Below, in pieces: positions 22,633 to 34,798 of a stretch of 64,000 nt of DNA. Both the position numbers and the translations under genes were made by a program. Origin of the DNA: Kwoniella bestiolae CBS 10118 (lineage: Eukaryota > Basidiomycota > Tremellomycetes > Tremellales > Cryptococcaceae). The notes below the pieces were generated by a model. It was not told the origin of the DNA. It did not search any database and saw only the letters and a list, made by a program, of their open reading frames with translations. Position 1 is the first letter of the stretch; the number at the start of each line of letters is the position of its first letter. The DNA is taken from contig NC_089242.1 of NCBI RefSeq assembly GCF_000512585.2, positions 868,001 to 932,000 of the forward strand, written 5' to 3'.

Positions 22633-25291
22633 ATGATGGCCGACCCGGCCTCCCATCCTCACTCCTCAACACATCCGCACCACCCCTTTCAGCCCTCTCC
22701 TACGCTCATCGATACCCCCCACCTGAGCGGGCCCAGTACGCCCATCCAGGTCGAAACACCACATACCATCCAGCTTCAGACGCCTACCACCCATGTTGAG
22801 GGATCATCCTCCAGTAGTTCGCCAGTGAATAAGGCAAAGACGGTATCCGGATGGGAGGATAAAGGGAAAGGCAGGGCTGCCGCCGGAACGGATGATCAAG
22901 ACGAGGACGATTTGTTAGATCTTGATGCCCTGAGAAGGATGAATGCTAGAGTATCTCAGATAGACGGTACAGAGAAGATAGGGGACGGATGGTCGCAGAG
23001 GGATGAGTTGTTGGGAATGGTCAGTCGTCGTCTGCTTGATGAAGAAGGTGGAGGTGATGCTGATTTTGTCGAGATGTTTAGGTCAAATCTATATTACCTA
23101 TAGCGATTGAACAGATACCGTTCCTCCAAGAACGACTATCAGCCCAGAGGGATACGATAAAGACGATGCAGCAGCAGGCGAAGTTGTCTGAACAGCTGAT
23201 GGCCATTGAGCGGTGAGTTGATATGGCCAAACCCCTTGTGACGGACCGTACTGAAAATGCCGTACTGATGAAATTGGCATCCTACAGCTCACGCCATACA
23301 GCCGAGAGAGATTCATGGCATGCTGAGACTAGGGCTCTCGTTAACGCTAGAGAAGCTGAGATCGCTGCGGGGACAAGACCTCGAAAAGTATTGGATCTGG
23401 ATGTAGGATATCATCAGGAGTTGGAAGCTGCCAATAAGAGGTTGGAGATGGATAATAGGTTGATGGCTCCTAGGGTGAGTGTAAGGATCCAATTTATCTC
23501 ATACAAGATTCTGAGGTGATGAAATCTTCTCTATAGCTCGCCGACACACAGAGGCAGATAGATAAGCTCGTCAATGAATTGCGCTTACTTCGATCTCACG
23601 TCATCCTCAACTCCCAACCTATCACCAGACCTGGTGACATCAGTAATCCCCCACCGCAACCACCCATATCCTCCTACCTCCCCTCTTCAGGACGACGTCA
23701 TTCCCGATCACCTGCCAAGGGGTCCAGCAGAGTCACGATGGGGGATGCGAGAACGGAACATCTCTTGCTTGCTGCTAGAAGGATTAGGAACTTACGTCAA
23801 GTCGACGATAGAGTCGGTCGATTGACTTTGGATGAGCTCAAGAGAAATGGTGTGGTTGGACCAAATGGCGGAGTAGGGTATTCTGAAGGATATGGTGGTA
23901 TTGAATCAGAAGCCGAGGACGAATTATCAGAAGAAGAAGAGAAACCTTTACAAGCCAGAAGACCCAGTATGTCTGCTACCAAGACTAAAGGTAAATCAGC
24001 GCAATCGCAAAATCAAGCGCAGCTGGCAGGAACACCATTATTGCCTCGACCCAAGAAGTCGAAGAAGACTCAACAAACCCCGATCGTACCTCAGACACCC
24101 TCCAAATCAAACAGGAAACAACAACATCCACCTCCTCAGACTACACCTGGCGGGAGCAATTTCAATGACTTACTGCGAGCGGCGGAGTTGGCCACTCGTC
24201 CAGGAACACCCACACCGGAAGATAGATCTCAGAAGATCGTGCCCCTTTCTACCATGTCTGCTACCAGGTCTACCACAAGAGCGAGAGACGAAAGTGCTAG
24301 TGAACGGGGAAGTCCGGTGAAGAGGATAAGAAGAGATGAATGGTCATCGGGTAGAGAGGAGGAATTACCCCTGTTAGGTACCCAACAAAGCGCTATACCA
24401 GATAGTCAAGGATCCGCATCAGCCTTGGATTTGTTGGCTCAAGCGAGTCAGCTGGAAGTCGCGAAATCTGGTGAAATGTCTTCCAACAGCTCGTCTGGGC
24501 CATTACCCTCTGCAACAAGGTTAGGCGGGTTGATCGACCCGAACGATGCAAGTAGTGGTGGAGCGAGATCATCTAGTCCCATCAGATCAAACGAGGATAT
24601 CTCTTCTCTCGGTCCTGCCATCGACTTGGCACCTTTTGCTAGACCTGCTCGACCCGTCCCACCCTCGCAGATGGACGATGGTAATCAGATCGATCCGAAT
24701 TCGGCATTACGAACACCGAAAAATCGACCTCGAGCTTATAGCGGGACGTCCGATCTGGCTACTCCTGTAACTGCTAGAGAATATCCCAGCTCGACTGTCT
24801 ATCCTACGCCAGGACATGATCGAGATGGCGAAGGCGAGTTTGATAATGATGAGAACGAGGTGTTTGCTAGTCCCGCTGTACCCGGTTTGGGCAAGTATGT
24901 CCATCTCACTAGTAGTCTGCCGGCCAGGAGGATACGGAGCCCGTACTTGAAATGGACTGTTGAGGAGGATGAGCTGCTCGCTCGAGCCGTGGCTATACAT
25001 GGGGAGAAATGGGATTTGGTATCTAAGGGTGTACCTACCCGATCGTATCATCAGGTCAGACAGAGGTGAGCTCTTTGATCTGACTCTGCTCTTGGAAGGG
25101 AAAGGTATTGTGCTGATTGTTTCTCAATCGAGTATAGGTGGTTACGAAAAACCGGTGCATTCGATAAGAAAGCGAGCGAAGGGAATGGGATCATACATAG
25201 TTCGATGGGGATGGATGAGGAAGATGATTCGCCCACGCCTGATGAGAAGACTCCTACGGGTAAGAAGAAGAGGAGGATGAGTCAGGTTTAG
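22633..25291 (+). CDS. coiled-coil protein with C-terminal Myb/SANT domain
   Basis: Exons 22633-23019, 23115-23212, 23288-23474, 23537-25065 and 25138-25291 sum exactly to 784 residues. Residues about 130-250 are rich in heptad-like charged sequence (QRDTIKTMQQQAKLSEQLMA, ELEAANKRLEMDNRLMAPRL) and probably form a coiled coil. A long disordered Ser/Pro region follows. Near the C-terminus LKWTVEEDELLARAVAIHG, then EKWDLVSKGVPTRSYHQVRQ and RWLRKTGAF, is a Myb/SANT repeat with its spaced tryptophans, split by the last intron inside QR|RW. The end is basic (KKKRRM), a possible nuclear signal. A single-repeat Myb DNA-binding or chromatin protein is likely; the target is unknown. Start could be Met1 or Met2 (ATGATG). 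Confidence 0.8.
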
Positions 25292-26305
25292 CGGGGTTTC
25301 TGGATTTGGATAATGGACATTTAGGTCGGTGATCTGGTGTTGCATGACAGAGAGAGGAAGAAGATTAGTTTTGATGGTCATGTCTTGATCCTTGAATATA
25401 CATCGATTACATATTTTACTTGTGTAGCTGCTTGGAATTACAATTTTTGGGTGATTTTTGATTTATATAATTGCATATATTGATTGTTCTGAGGGAGTTG
25501 AAGAAGACATTATGAGCCAAAGAAGAGAAGGAAATGGAAAGAAGACATGCATAAGATACAACATCAAACAGTCGATAATGCAGCGTGAGATCATTACGAC
25601 CAGTATTGAAATGTGAGATAGATGCGGAGTGAGAATGAGGAGGGTGAAGAGGATACGACGCGGAGGTAATGTTAGTGTAACAATGATATTCATTCATTCA
25701 ACCTGATACACACCGGCAATGTTGAATGACGAGCTAGAGTACTGATGCGCACAAACCACCAAGAGCCATACAAAGTACACGACTGATACACACATACCGT
25801 TAACATGACTTTTGGGTATAAAATGTGCTGCTGACATACGCATCACGAACATGACTTTTTCTCATACATTAGTAGTAACATCAGTAAGACTGATTCGATA
25901 GCCCAGGCGGCAAATTTTCTCTTTCCTATCACTACTTCTACCTAACGATACATATCATAACGACCAAACGATACGATACGATACGATACGATACGATACG
26001 ATACGATACGATACCATACCATACGATAACGAACGAAGGAGTGTAAAGACTCTTGAAAGATAACGGGTCTGATTCTGAACCTGAATATCATCCTTAACAA
26101 AGGAAGGATCAACCCGACAGGAAGAAGCAAAAGGAAGATCATCAGTCATCCTTCTTCTTTCTTTCCTTTCGATAATTTCCAAGAAACGTTTACGACCTTT
26201 ATCGAAAGAAGAAAATACCATTCACCCAAGCAGGACCAATTTTAGGATGGTCATATAGTACCTTCAACCACCAAGAGATAAAACATAACTGTCTACCCCA
26301 GCAGG
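25292..26305. other. intergenic region before the GH16 gene
   Basis: About 1 kb with no supported gene; the minus-strand frames are low-complexity shadows. It contains the pentanucleotide repeat listed separately and presumably the GH16 promoter. Confidence 0.45.
25968..26026. repeat. (ATACG)n pentanucleotide microsatellite
   Basis: About nine uninterrupted ATACG units are followed by degenerate ATACC units and a final ATACG, upstream of the GH16 gene by roughly 280 bp. This is read directly from the sequence. It would be prone to length variation. Confidence 0.95.
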
Positions 26306-29032
26306 ATGCGACTTCTCCCTACCATCTTTCTCTTGCTCTTCCTCTCATCCGGGGATGTACTCGCCAAACCAGGTGTCAAGCTCCCATACGATCCCTCAAG
26401 GACCCTCCTCCCGCTCAAACCTCACTCTTCAAACTCAGACCCAAAACGACCTGTCAAGCGAGCTGAGGAAGATATAGGAAGAAGGATGTTCTCGCAGTAC
26501 GAAGTTAGGGAATGGGATAGAGCGGAGAAAGAGAAAAGACAATTGAGGTGGGAGCAGCAGATAGCTTATGAGGGGAAGACGTTCTTTGATGGGTGAGTTG
26601 GAGTTCTACTTGGGTCAGGTAGCTCGACATTGTGCGCAGCTGATGAGTAGGGGTGAGTATAGGTGGGAGTTCTTTACTCAGCCTGGTATGTTCACCTCTT
26701 CGGCGGTGTGGTTTGGTAGTCAGCTGATAACTATATTGATACCATGGAAGATCCAACACTCGGACGTGAGTCATATACCATATGCCACACCTCATCATCC
26801 TTCATATCTTACTCAAAAAGAAAGGAAGACACAAAGCTGATTTGCATCCCTCGACGGACGTTTAGTCGTAACGTGAGATCTAATTTAGCCATCTTCGGAA
26901 GGTAATATGCCTTTCCTCGGGATAGGAATAGCTGATCGTGTGATCTTACAACTCTCAGATACGTCGATAATTCCACCGCATTCAAGAAGGGGTTGGCGTT
27001 CTGGACAGGAGACGGTAAACCAGGTATACAGGTGGGTCTGACATCACCGTTCTGCTCAAACCCCTTAGAGCAATATCTTGCACTACCTGCGGGATATGGC
27101 TGACCCCCTGGATATTCGAATACTCTAGGTGGACCACTTCTCATCGACACCCGTCAACACACCTCGGGATTCAGTGAGGATAACGACCAAGTCGATGTTC
27201 GCTGGTGGTCTGTTCATCATTGATATGGCTGTAAGGATCCTCCTACTGGTGCTATGCTGTGAATTATCGCTAATCGATAATGCGATTTCCATACTTTAGC
27301 TCATGCCTTGGGGATGTGGTGTATGGCCTGCATGTGAGTCATCCGCTGTCGTTGAGCCTAGAGATAAACAGCTGACAAGATGCATGTTCAGTCTGGACAC
27401 TGGGTTATCACGGCGAATGGCCAACTACCGTGAGTGGTTTCTTTTCTCCGAGCGTTGATCTCAAGCTGACATCAATGTGGCTATAGGGAGAAATAGACAT
27501 CGTTGTAAGTGGAGTTGACCTCAGCATAAGTGTATGGGAGGTAGCTGATGTAGGTGACATGGTCTCGTTGCAGGAAGGGATCCAAGCAATGACCAACAAG
27601 TAAGCTAGGTCTATGGCCTTACTCGGGGATTTTATAGCTGACAATAATAATCTTCTCAGCCGTTATACCGTGTAAGTCAGCTCCTCGACTCCTCCTTGAG
27701 TGGGTTCAAGCTGATCGCGAGCGGTCACATCGTAGCCATACTCTCCCAGGATGTGAGATCAACCAAGCTCCCGGGATGTACACCGGTCAGCTGGGCGTGA
27801 GTATGTTTTGATTGCCTGAGATCCGAGCTGACATTAGTATGTAGAACCCAGATTGCGACTCGACTACAGGTAGGATTTGATTCTGCCAATTTCACATTGG
27901 ATGAATGTTCTATTAACTAACGTCAAATTGTATCCCATGTTCAGGTGGGAGTGGATGTACGATCGGATCCGACTCGCCGACTTCCTTCGGAATGCCATTC
28001 AACGAAGCTGGAGGAGGCGTGTTTGCGATGCTTTGGAACGATAATGGTGTGAGGATGTGTGAGTGCGGCCCTGTAGACTCCCGACGAACTGAACTGTAAA
28101 TCTGGCCCCAGCTAAGTTTGACCTTTTGTTGGCCGCTTAGGGGATTGGAACAGAGCTCAGATACCTGAAGAGTGAGCTAATGCTTTTCCCACAATCTTGG
28201 GTAGCAGAGCTGACATAGAGGTGCATAGTATCAAGACCAACTCACCAACTCCCGATCAATGTAAGTTGCTCTAGCCATGTCGTCGGAAGGATACTCAGCT
28301 TACATCTCATTGATACTGGTAGGGGGTACACCGAGAGCAGCTTGGGATGCATCGACGTGTGATCCATACAAGTACTTCCAGGCTCAGGTACTGGTACTGA
28401 ATATTGATCTCTGTGGTAGGTCACTTTGGATACCGGTCGGTCAGCTTGTTAGTTGTGGCCTGGCACGCTGATGTGACCCCGCTTGCACAGGTGTATGGGC
28501 AGGTACATTGTACGAGAGTGAGTCAGCTAAAAGGAACGGTCCGAACTCTCGAGATACTGTCCAGTTGATCTCAATTTTGCATATCCGCGTAGCATTCGAT
28601 TACTGTCCTGAAACATGTGCAGAGTACATCTCCGATCCAGTGAGTGGCTATGTCTCCTCCCCATCGCAAGTACAGCACACCATGCGATTGAGACGAGATA
28701 GCTCATACCGAAGAACGATGCAGAAAAACCTCAACAACACCGTGATGCTCCTAAACTACATTAAAGTCTTCCAACAAACCGGTGCAGCTGCCATACCAGA
28801 GCAAGCACATGATAATTCAAACCTAACTGGTGCCGGTGGAGATGCACCCCTGAATGCGAGCGAGGTCAATGCGAGTGTGAGACAAAGTCAGAGTGCGTCG
28901 GCGGTCATACCTGGTTCGAGTGCTAGTTTGCCTAATGGCGGGAAGAGACAACAGCTGAGCCACGGAGGAGGGTGGGGTTTGGGTTTGGGTTTGGGTTTGG
29001 GTGGAGTGATTTCGCTGTTTGGGGTGTTGTGA
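26306..29032 (+). CDS. GH16 wall beta-glucanase/transglycosylase, GPI-type
   Basis: A signal peptide (MRLLPTIFLLLFLSSGDVLA) leads into a basic pro-like segment and a GH16 domain spliced from about 20 exons. Markers are WEFFTQPDPTLG, YVDNSTAFKKGLAFWTGDG, LMPWGCGVWPAFWTLGYHG, the catalytic motif GEIDIVEG, RYTVHTLPGCEI and DWNRAQIPE. In GH16 the two glutamates of ExDxxE are nucleophile and acid/base; here they fall in separate exons (27487-27504 and the next). The C-terminus is Ser/Ala-rich and ends in a hydrophobic GL-repeat segment, suiting GPI attachment and cell-wall location. Members cut or remodel beta-glucans. Exons of 7 nt (26866-26872), 12 nt (27660-27671) and 18 nt occur. Family assignment is secure; some exon edges are inferred. 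Confidence 0.9.
28975..29004 (+). repeat. coding (GGGTTT)n hexanucleotide repeat
   Basis: About four TTTGGG units sit inside the last exon of the GH16 gene and encode alternating Gly-Leu within the presumed GPI signal. The unit resembles a telomeric repeat, but the in-frame coding context explains it. Confidence 0.85.
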
Positions 29033-29372
29033 TGGACTATTTGCTGTGATCATGTTTCGGTAGTATGTTTCAGGTCCTCGACAATCGAGGTTTGGTGTTG
29101 AACACGTGTAAATCATTGATGAGTTACGATTGTATATAGATTTTATAGAGCACACTACAAAGGTGAGATGCATAATCATGTTCAAGCGAAAATCAAGGAG
29201 GCAATAGTGGGACATTGATCGTATTGCGGAATGAATGGGACCAAGATATATAATAGTATATAGTACACGCACTACGATACAGCGAAACAAGTTAATCAGA
29301 ATAGAAAAGGTACAGTAGATCGGTCGAACACTTGAAGTTTATCTGTTGGAGGACTCGACTGACTGCTGGATC

Positions 29373-32190
29373 CTAATGTACCTTACCATCTCCGCCTGTA
29401 CAATTCCTAGGTGCATTATGCGAGCATTTGACATGTACGATCACTACGTGAATGGATTATCAGCATCTGTCAGGACACGGGAGCAAGCAATACTTGAAGA
29501 GGGGGGAAGATAAGATGTGAGGTGACTTACAATGACAATCATCGCACTGCAGTCCAGCTCTCCCACCCATCTTCTTAGTGCACACTGAGCATTTCCCCAT
29601 TGAAGTCGATTGCTCGGTCTTACCCGGCGATGGGGACGGTGCGAGAGATCTCGGAAGGAAGGCAAAAGCGAATGTGGATGTGACTGTCCTCGTAGAGAGC
29701 AAGTGAATCAGCTCTGAAAACCTTCATCAGATGTGAGATAGCTCAAGTGCGTTGACCTAACGTACAATTCGACGAGAGAGCCTTCTTACCGTTAATGAGC
29801 GGTACATTATCCCGATCTACCAATGTGAATCGATGTGTACCGAGGGCACTGATCTTGACTGGCGAGCGATCTGTGGTTGAGGTGTGCGTTTGGTTCTGGT
29901 CTTTACGCTTGATAGGTGAGATTGTCGAGGGTAGGGAAGGGATACTTTCGATTTCTGAGATGGTGGGATCAGATGGCACCTCTTGAGCATGATTATTCGA
30001 GATCGTCTCTTCCACCGCAGCAGGTTCTGATTGCTGTACAACTGTTGACTGGGGAACAGGCGGAGTCGGACGACCTTTGATAGTCATAGTGGATCCCATC
30101 TCATCTTCCAGGGGTTCAGGCGGACCAGGCGTCGCTGCTCGAAGTACCGATGCCGTCTGTACTGGTTCACCGGATGCACTGCCTAGGAAACTCGACCATC
30201 CTTGGCCGGTACTGTTGCTGTCTTTTGCTGAGCCGAAGGACGAACCGCTATCTGAAGAAGGTAAGAGGGGTTCTTGGCCTGAGCAAACATACGGTGATCA
30301 AGTCAGTACCACTCTTGTTCTTGTAGTCCGAGTGGGAATCGTTGGTATATGGGATGTGTGAACGGTTCGGCTCACCCTTCACATCGCTACTGGCAGTTCT
30401 GAACGTCATGATACTATCATTAGAAGTAAATTCCAGATCATTCCACCTAGCAGTCCTCCACTTCTCATCGTCATTGGCACCATCATCGTTCCCCATACTC
30501 AGTGCTGAAGACGAATCAGGCAATCCCGACGAAGCGCCCTTCCCAGAAACATCCAAATGGATCTCAGCCAATTTCCTCAAAACCTCTTCCTCATCTTTCC
30601 TATCCTTATCTTCTTCCCCTATTGGCTGATGTACTCGATCACCCCCATCGAAAATTGGCATAGCCCTTTTACCGCCCCGATGGACAATCCTGATCGAACC
30701 GACATGCTCGGAAGTGGGATCGTCCAATGTCGACAATACCTCCAATTCGATCTCACGTAGGCGCACTAGGACTTCGGGCATCTTTGGTCGATGTTGGGGA
30801 TCTTCCTGGGTGCATGAGAGGGCGAGTGAGATTAGGGCTGGAGGACAGCCGGGGGAAGCTCGGCGGATCACTTCGGTTGGATCGGGGGTGAAGTGAGGGG
30901 CTTGGCGCTAATTTTAGAATAATACAATCAATCAGGTCTCGGCAATGCAAGGGAGAATGATCGTCTGGACGCTCAGATCTGGAGTGAGATACAGGGGATA
31001 GATTGATCGCTCACTGTATACGTCTTTGAGTCGACCAGTTTCCTAGACATGATCTCAATGAATATTATACCCAGACTGAACACGTCGGTGGGTAGGTCAA
31101 ACTCCAAGCCGTTGATAATCTCCGGACTCATATAGCCCTATGTCGCCATCTCATCAGCATCATTCTCGCGAACCCATTGCACCGGTGTCAGAAGGGAGCT
31201 TCAATTTGGTCCCACTCACATCAGTCCCGCAATATGTCATCCTACGCATCTCGTCTGCATTCCTTGAAGCGATCCTGGCGAACCCGAAATCCGTAACTTT
31301 GACTCGTTCATTCGAGGTGATCAATAGGTTTTCTCCTTTTAGGTCGCGATGTATACACTGAAAGACATTCTCTGGTTAGCAAAGCTGTCTATTGAGGTGC
31401 ATAGTACAAGGACTGACTCACCTGCCTAGCATGTAGATAGGCTACAGCTCTTGCAACGTCGGTGGCGAAGGATAACCTTAACCTCCAAGGAAATGGGTGG
31501 GAAGATAAGATGTATTGACGTAGGTTCCCACGGGGCACGAACTCTGATATGATGCTGAGACGAAAGATGATATTGTCAGTAAAGGAGCTGAATCCCTAAG
31601 ACAAGAGGAAAAGAGAGGGTTTGCTAAATGAACCAGTGTCGATACTCATGGGGATGCGTACAAGAAGACAACCTGTGGGTACGAAGCTGAACTCACAATA
31701 CCCGTCCATCATCCCCTGGAGCTTTTGATAATCCCAAAAACAACACTATATTAGGATGTCTGCATTCTCGCATTATTCGCCATTCTCTTTCAAAGTATTT
31801 GTGTACCTATATCCGAGCAAGATGATAATCTGTGAGCGAGGTGCATCATGATTCCAACATGTCGTCTGAATAGTCTCAAAGCGACATGACAGGAGAGGGC
31901 TTGAGACCCTACACTCACATCGTATTCGGTCGACGGAAGTACCTCCTTGATGGCGATATCTATACCTAGGTATGATCCTGCGTGCAGATATGACAGTGTA
32001 TCAGTGAGAATCGGTGTGAGATGGATGGGCAATACTCACCCTTATATACCGACCCAAATGACCCTGCTCCCAATCTCTGACCCCACTGTATATCTTCGTA
32101 CTAGCCATACGATTCGTCTCGTCAGCTACCTTGATTTACGTGGGTTCATGAGCTTTACACAAAACTCACAGGTATGATATCAAAGTCCAT
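29373..32190 (-). CDS. TKL/LISK-type protein kinase with C-terminal C1 domain
   Basis: Minus-strand exons start MDFDIIPYEDIQWGQRLGAG. Kinase motifs follow in order: GAGSFGSVYKG (P-loop), DIAIKEVL (ATP lysine), ECRHPNIVLFLGLS, HRDLKGENLL (catalytic loop), VTDFGFARIA (DFG) and YCGTDGYMSPEI. RHPNIVLFLG and the catalytic-loop form point to the tyrosine-kinase-like group, as in fungal kinases labelled LISK. After a disordered acidic linker, the C-terminus carries a C1 zinc module: CSVC, then QCDDCHLIVHVKC and NAPRNC, with CX2C, CX2C, CX4HX2C and a final Cys at +8. C1 modules bind diacylglycerol or act as protein-protein zinc modules. The gene is convergent with the GH16 gene. Substrate unknown; no frameshift seen. 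Confidence 0.88.
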
Positions 32191-33096
32191 TCCTAGATAT
32201 TTTCTCTATGTTCACACTGGTAGTCTAGTTATCTCTCTTATCTTATCGTACAAGATTGTCTTCTGACAGTGTCTAACGGGTTCAATCGATCTGTGATAGA
32301 TTAGACGGAGTGAGATACGTATAGTGACATTAAATGATTGATGGATTTGTGATGATTGATTGATGATGATGTCAGTGTCAGTCCAGCTGTTCACGAGCCT
32401 TCTTCGTCTTGTTTTCCCTATGGAGTAGATGAAACAGGGCTCTCCTCATACACATACACACAGCTATCCTGTATCGGCTGGACTGTTTCACATTTGAATC
32501 GTTGACAAACCCCAGGTGAAAGCTTATCATTACATCGACTATGCCGTCGCGCCCCACCTAGCTTGTACAGTATTGCCCTTCCTGCCTGCATGAGTTTGAA
32601 TCCTCATCTGAAGCTTCATTCAACGGTTACCAACCCAATCCCGCCAGGGTCAAGATCAAGTTGAGGCCGCCTTTGCTGCAGCACAGACCGAGGTACGCTT
32701 GTTTCCGGCGTTCAATCCGGGAAGATGCGGTAAGTACGAGTATCGTCCTGATCGTGTTGGCTGAAGGTGCCGCAAAGTCATGAACGAGTCAAAGTCGATT
32801 CATGGGATGTATACTGTATGATGATTGAACGATACAGTAAGTAGTATGGGATGCGCAATGACGAGATCAAGGATAAAAGTGAAAGGGAGGACTTATAAGC
32901 AACTGTGAGCTGGTGGCCCGGAGTTGTCCGAAGCCGCGACTGTCGACTGTCAGTATCAATGCACCAGGTTTCAGATATATATGTTAATCCAAACATGAGC
33001 CTCATCGCCATGCATGTATTCGACAATGTCGGATCTTTACAGGCTCTGCAGGGAATCTCTCGATCCAATCTGTGGGAACATTGCAGTCCGGTTTCT
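32191..33096. other. intergenic, no convincing gene
   Basis: About 900 bases upstream of the kinase. A short stretch near 32640-32720 reads like coding sequence flanked by splice-like sites, but no start, stop or family could be fixed. The rest shows nothing I can support. Confidence 0.35.
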
Positions 33097-33999
33097 CTAA
33101 CAACCCCTCATACCGATTATGTTGTCTTGATCTGAGTCGATGCCAGAAACAGAGAAAGAAACGGCGAGATCTCCATAAAAGTTTTGATCGGAAATCCGCT
33201 TCAATGTCTCCATGGCACTAGCCGCTATAGAACGAGCTTTGTCACTGCTACCATCCTGATCATCCACCCTTTGATATCTGCTTGCGATTCCTTCGGCATC
33301 CCACGAGGATCCATGATCGATTTCGGTCAGATGACGAGGTACCGTTTCACCTTCGTCGATCGACAGGTGGACTCGTGTAGGGTTATCAGTCTCGATATTC
33401 GCGTTGAAAGTTCCACTCTTCTCATCCCAATCTACATCGATGCAACGCACTTTACCTCTAGACGACAATTTGGTGGGAGACATACTACTGGTGTCTTTCG
33501 AATGTTGGTCAGGATCATGCTCATAGAACTTCGTCCTTAACCAGAATGCAGAGTCTGTACAACTAACTTGCATTCCTATCTTCTCAAATCCGGCTACTAT
33601 ATCACTCCACAGCATCTGTGCCGACCACTCGTGATCGATGACACATCCCCAATCTTCGATGTTTGGATCGGTTCTGATATGGAGGTTGCTCAGCTCGCCC
33701 TTCAGATGACCTCTCACGAGAATCTCTTGATCGACATATCTGATTGTACCTTCGCAGGCTGTGGGAGGTAGCCTTATCGTCAAGTTCTTGCTGCCAAGGA
33801 TCCTGGTAGTAAGTACCTGCCTGTGTCCAAACCGTCGGGGTATAGTGTATGTTGAAACGGTAGGGCGAAGGGATAAAACTGTACCAGGCATATAAAGTTT
33901 ACTCCAGCTAAAAGCACCATCCGTCAAGTCACTGATGATTAATCTAGCCTTATTGTATACTTGAGCTGACTTGGATCCTTCATCGTTGGTTGAAGGCAT
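33097..33999 (-). CDS. intronless 300-aa protein of unknown function
   Basis: A single open frame begins MPSTNDEGSKSAQVYNKARL and ends DNIIGMRGC. It looks folded and hydrophilic with no signal peptide or membrane helix: SKNLTIRLPPTACEGTIRYV and IRTDPNIEDWGCVIDHEWSA suggest a beta-rich N-terminal half, and the C-terminal third is acidic with a helical stretch (SSDKARSIAASAMETLKRIS). I do not recognise the family. It is one of three intronless orphan frames in an otherwise intron-dense window. The lack of overlapping better frames and the length support a real gene. Confidence 0.65.
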   Translation of the reverse strand: MPSTNDEGSKSAQVYNKARLIISDLTDGAFSWSKLYMPGTVLSLRPTVSTYTIPRRFGHRQVLTTRILGSKNLTIRLPPTACEGTIRYVDQEILVRGHLKGELSNLHIRTDPNIEDWGCVIDHEWSAQMLWSDIVAGFEKIGMQVSCTDSAFWLRTKFYEHDPDQHSKDTSSMSPTKLSSRGKVRCIDVDWDEKSGTFNANIETDNPTRVHLSIDEGETVPRHLTEIDHGSSWDAEGIASRYQRVDDQDGSSDKARSIAASAMETLKRISDQNFYGDLAVSFSVSGIDSDQDNIIGMRGC

Positions 34000-34798
34000 T
34001 AGTATCGCTCTTTGGTAACTGGCTTAGTGACCGGAAATAGCTGTCCGAAGTGGAAGTCGGCATTGTACAGTAATATGTCAATGTACTAGCATAGGTGCGA
34101 GCGAGGTCTTGTCAGGGCTTGCATCTCGAGGCGGTACAAGGGACTCTCCCAATCTGCTTGCCCTACGTTTCTCGGGAGGGAGGGGACGAGGGGTCCTGTC
34201 AAAGGAGGTCGTTCCGCTGAAACGATCGGGATTTCAAATGTTCTATCGACCTGCTCCCTTGGGGGAGCTTACGTGCATTCTCTACTGTAAGACATCAGGC
34301 TTTCTGGTGCTGACCGGACGACAGCTCATAAGCTCGATGTTCACTCATATGTTGCCAGATGTCAAACCAGGTAACCACGTCCTATGCTTGAGCCTTCTGC
34401 ACGCCGGAAGGAGGGAAAGTTGAAACAGCTCGACATGCTTCTCTTTCTAAACTGTGAGACTGATGGTACAATGTCTCGCCCCAGAGCTGAAGCATGAGCT
34501 GGATCTAAGATGTTATCGAGGTTTCAACTGTGGTACAGACTGTTACCAGTGTGCACGAACTGGCTTTTACTTCCGACGGAATTGGAAATGATAAGTCACA
34601 ACAACAACAACCGGCTCACAAGCAATTTTGATCTCCTCGTCTTCGTCTCCATCATATTTCATCTTCTCTGAATTCACATCAACTCGATATCAAGCACACG
34701 TTCGTCGGTTCAGACAAAACATCCCAATGGAGGGGTAGCGACAGTGCTTCTCACCGTCTCCTCATCGAAGCATATCATCCGGGACCAGCTCAACAACA
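34000..34798. other. divergent intergenic region
   Basis: About 800 bases between the intronless orphan (-) and the RRN6-like gene (+). One plus-strand frame (34109-34423) is open but has no splice continuity or recognisable features. Likely promoters only. Confidence 0.35.

Noticed and set aside
28975..29004. Telomere-like TTTGGG repeats
   Set aside because: Only about four units, in frame, and encoding the Gly-Leu GPI signal of the GH16 gene; not an internal telomere.
34109..34423. 104-codon plus-strand frame between the orphan and the RRN6-like gene
   Set aside because: No recognisable features, no splice continuity, and irregular composition; treated as intergenic.
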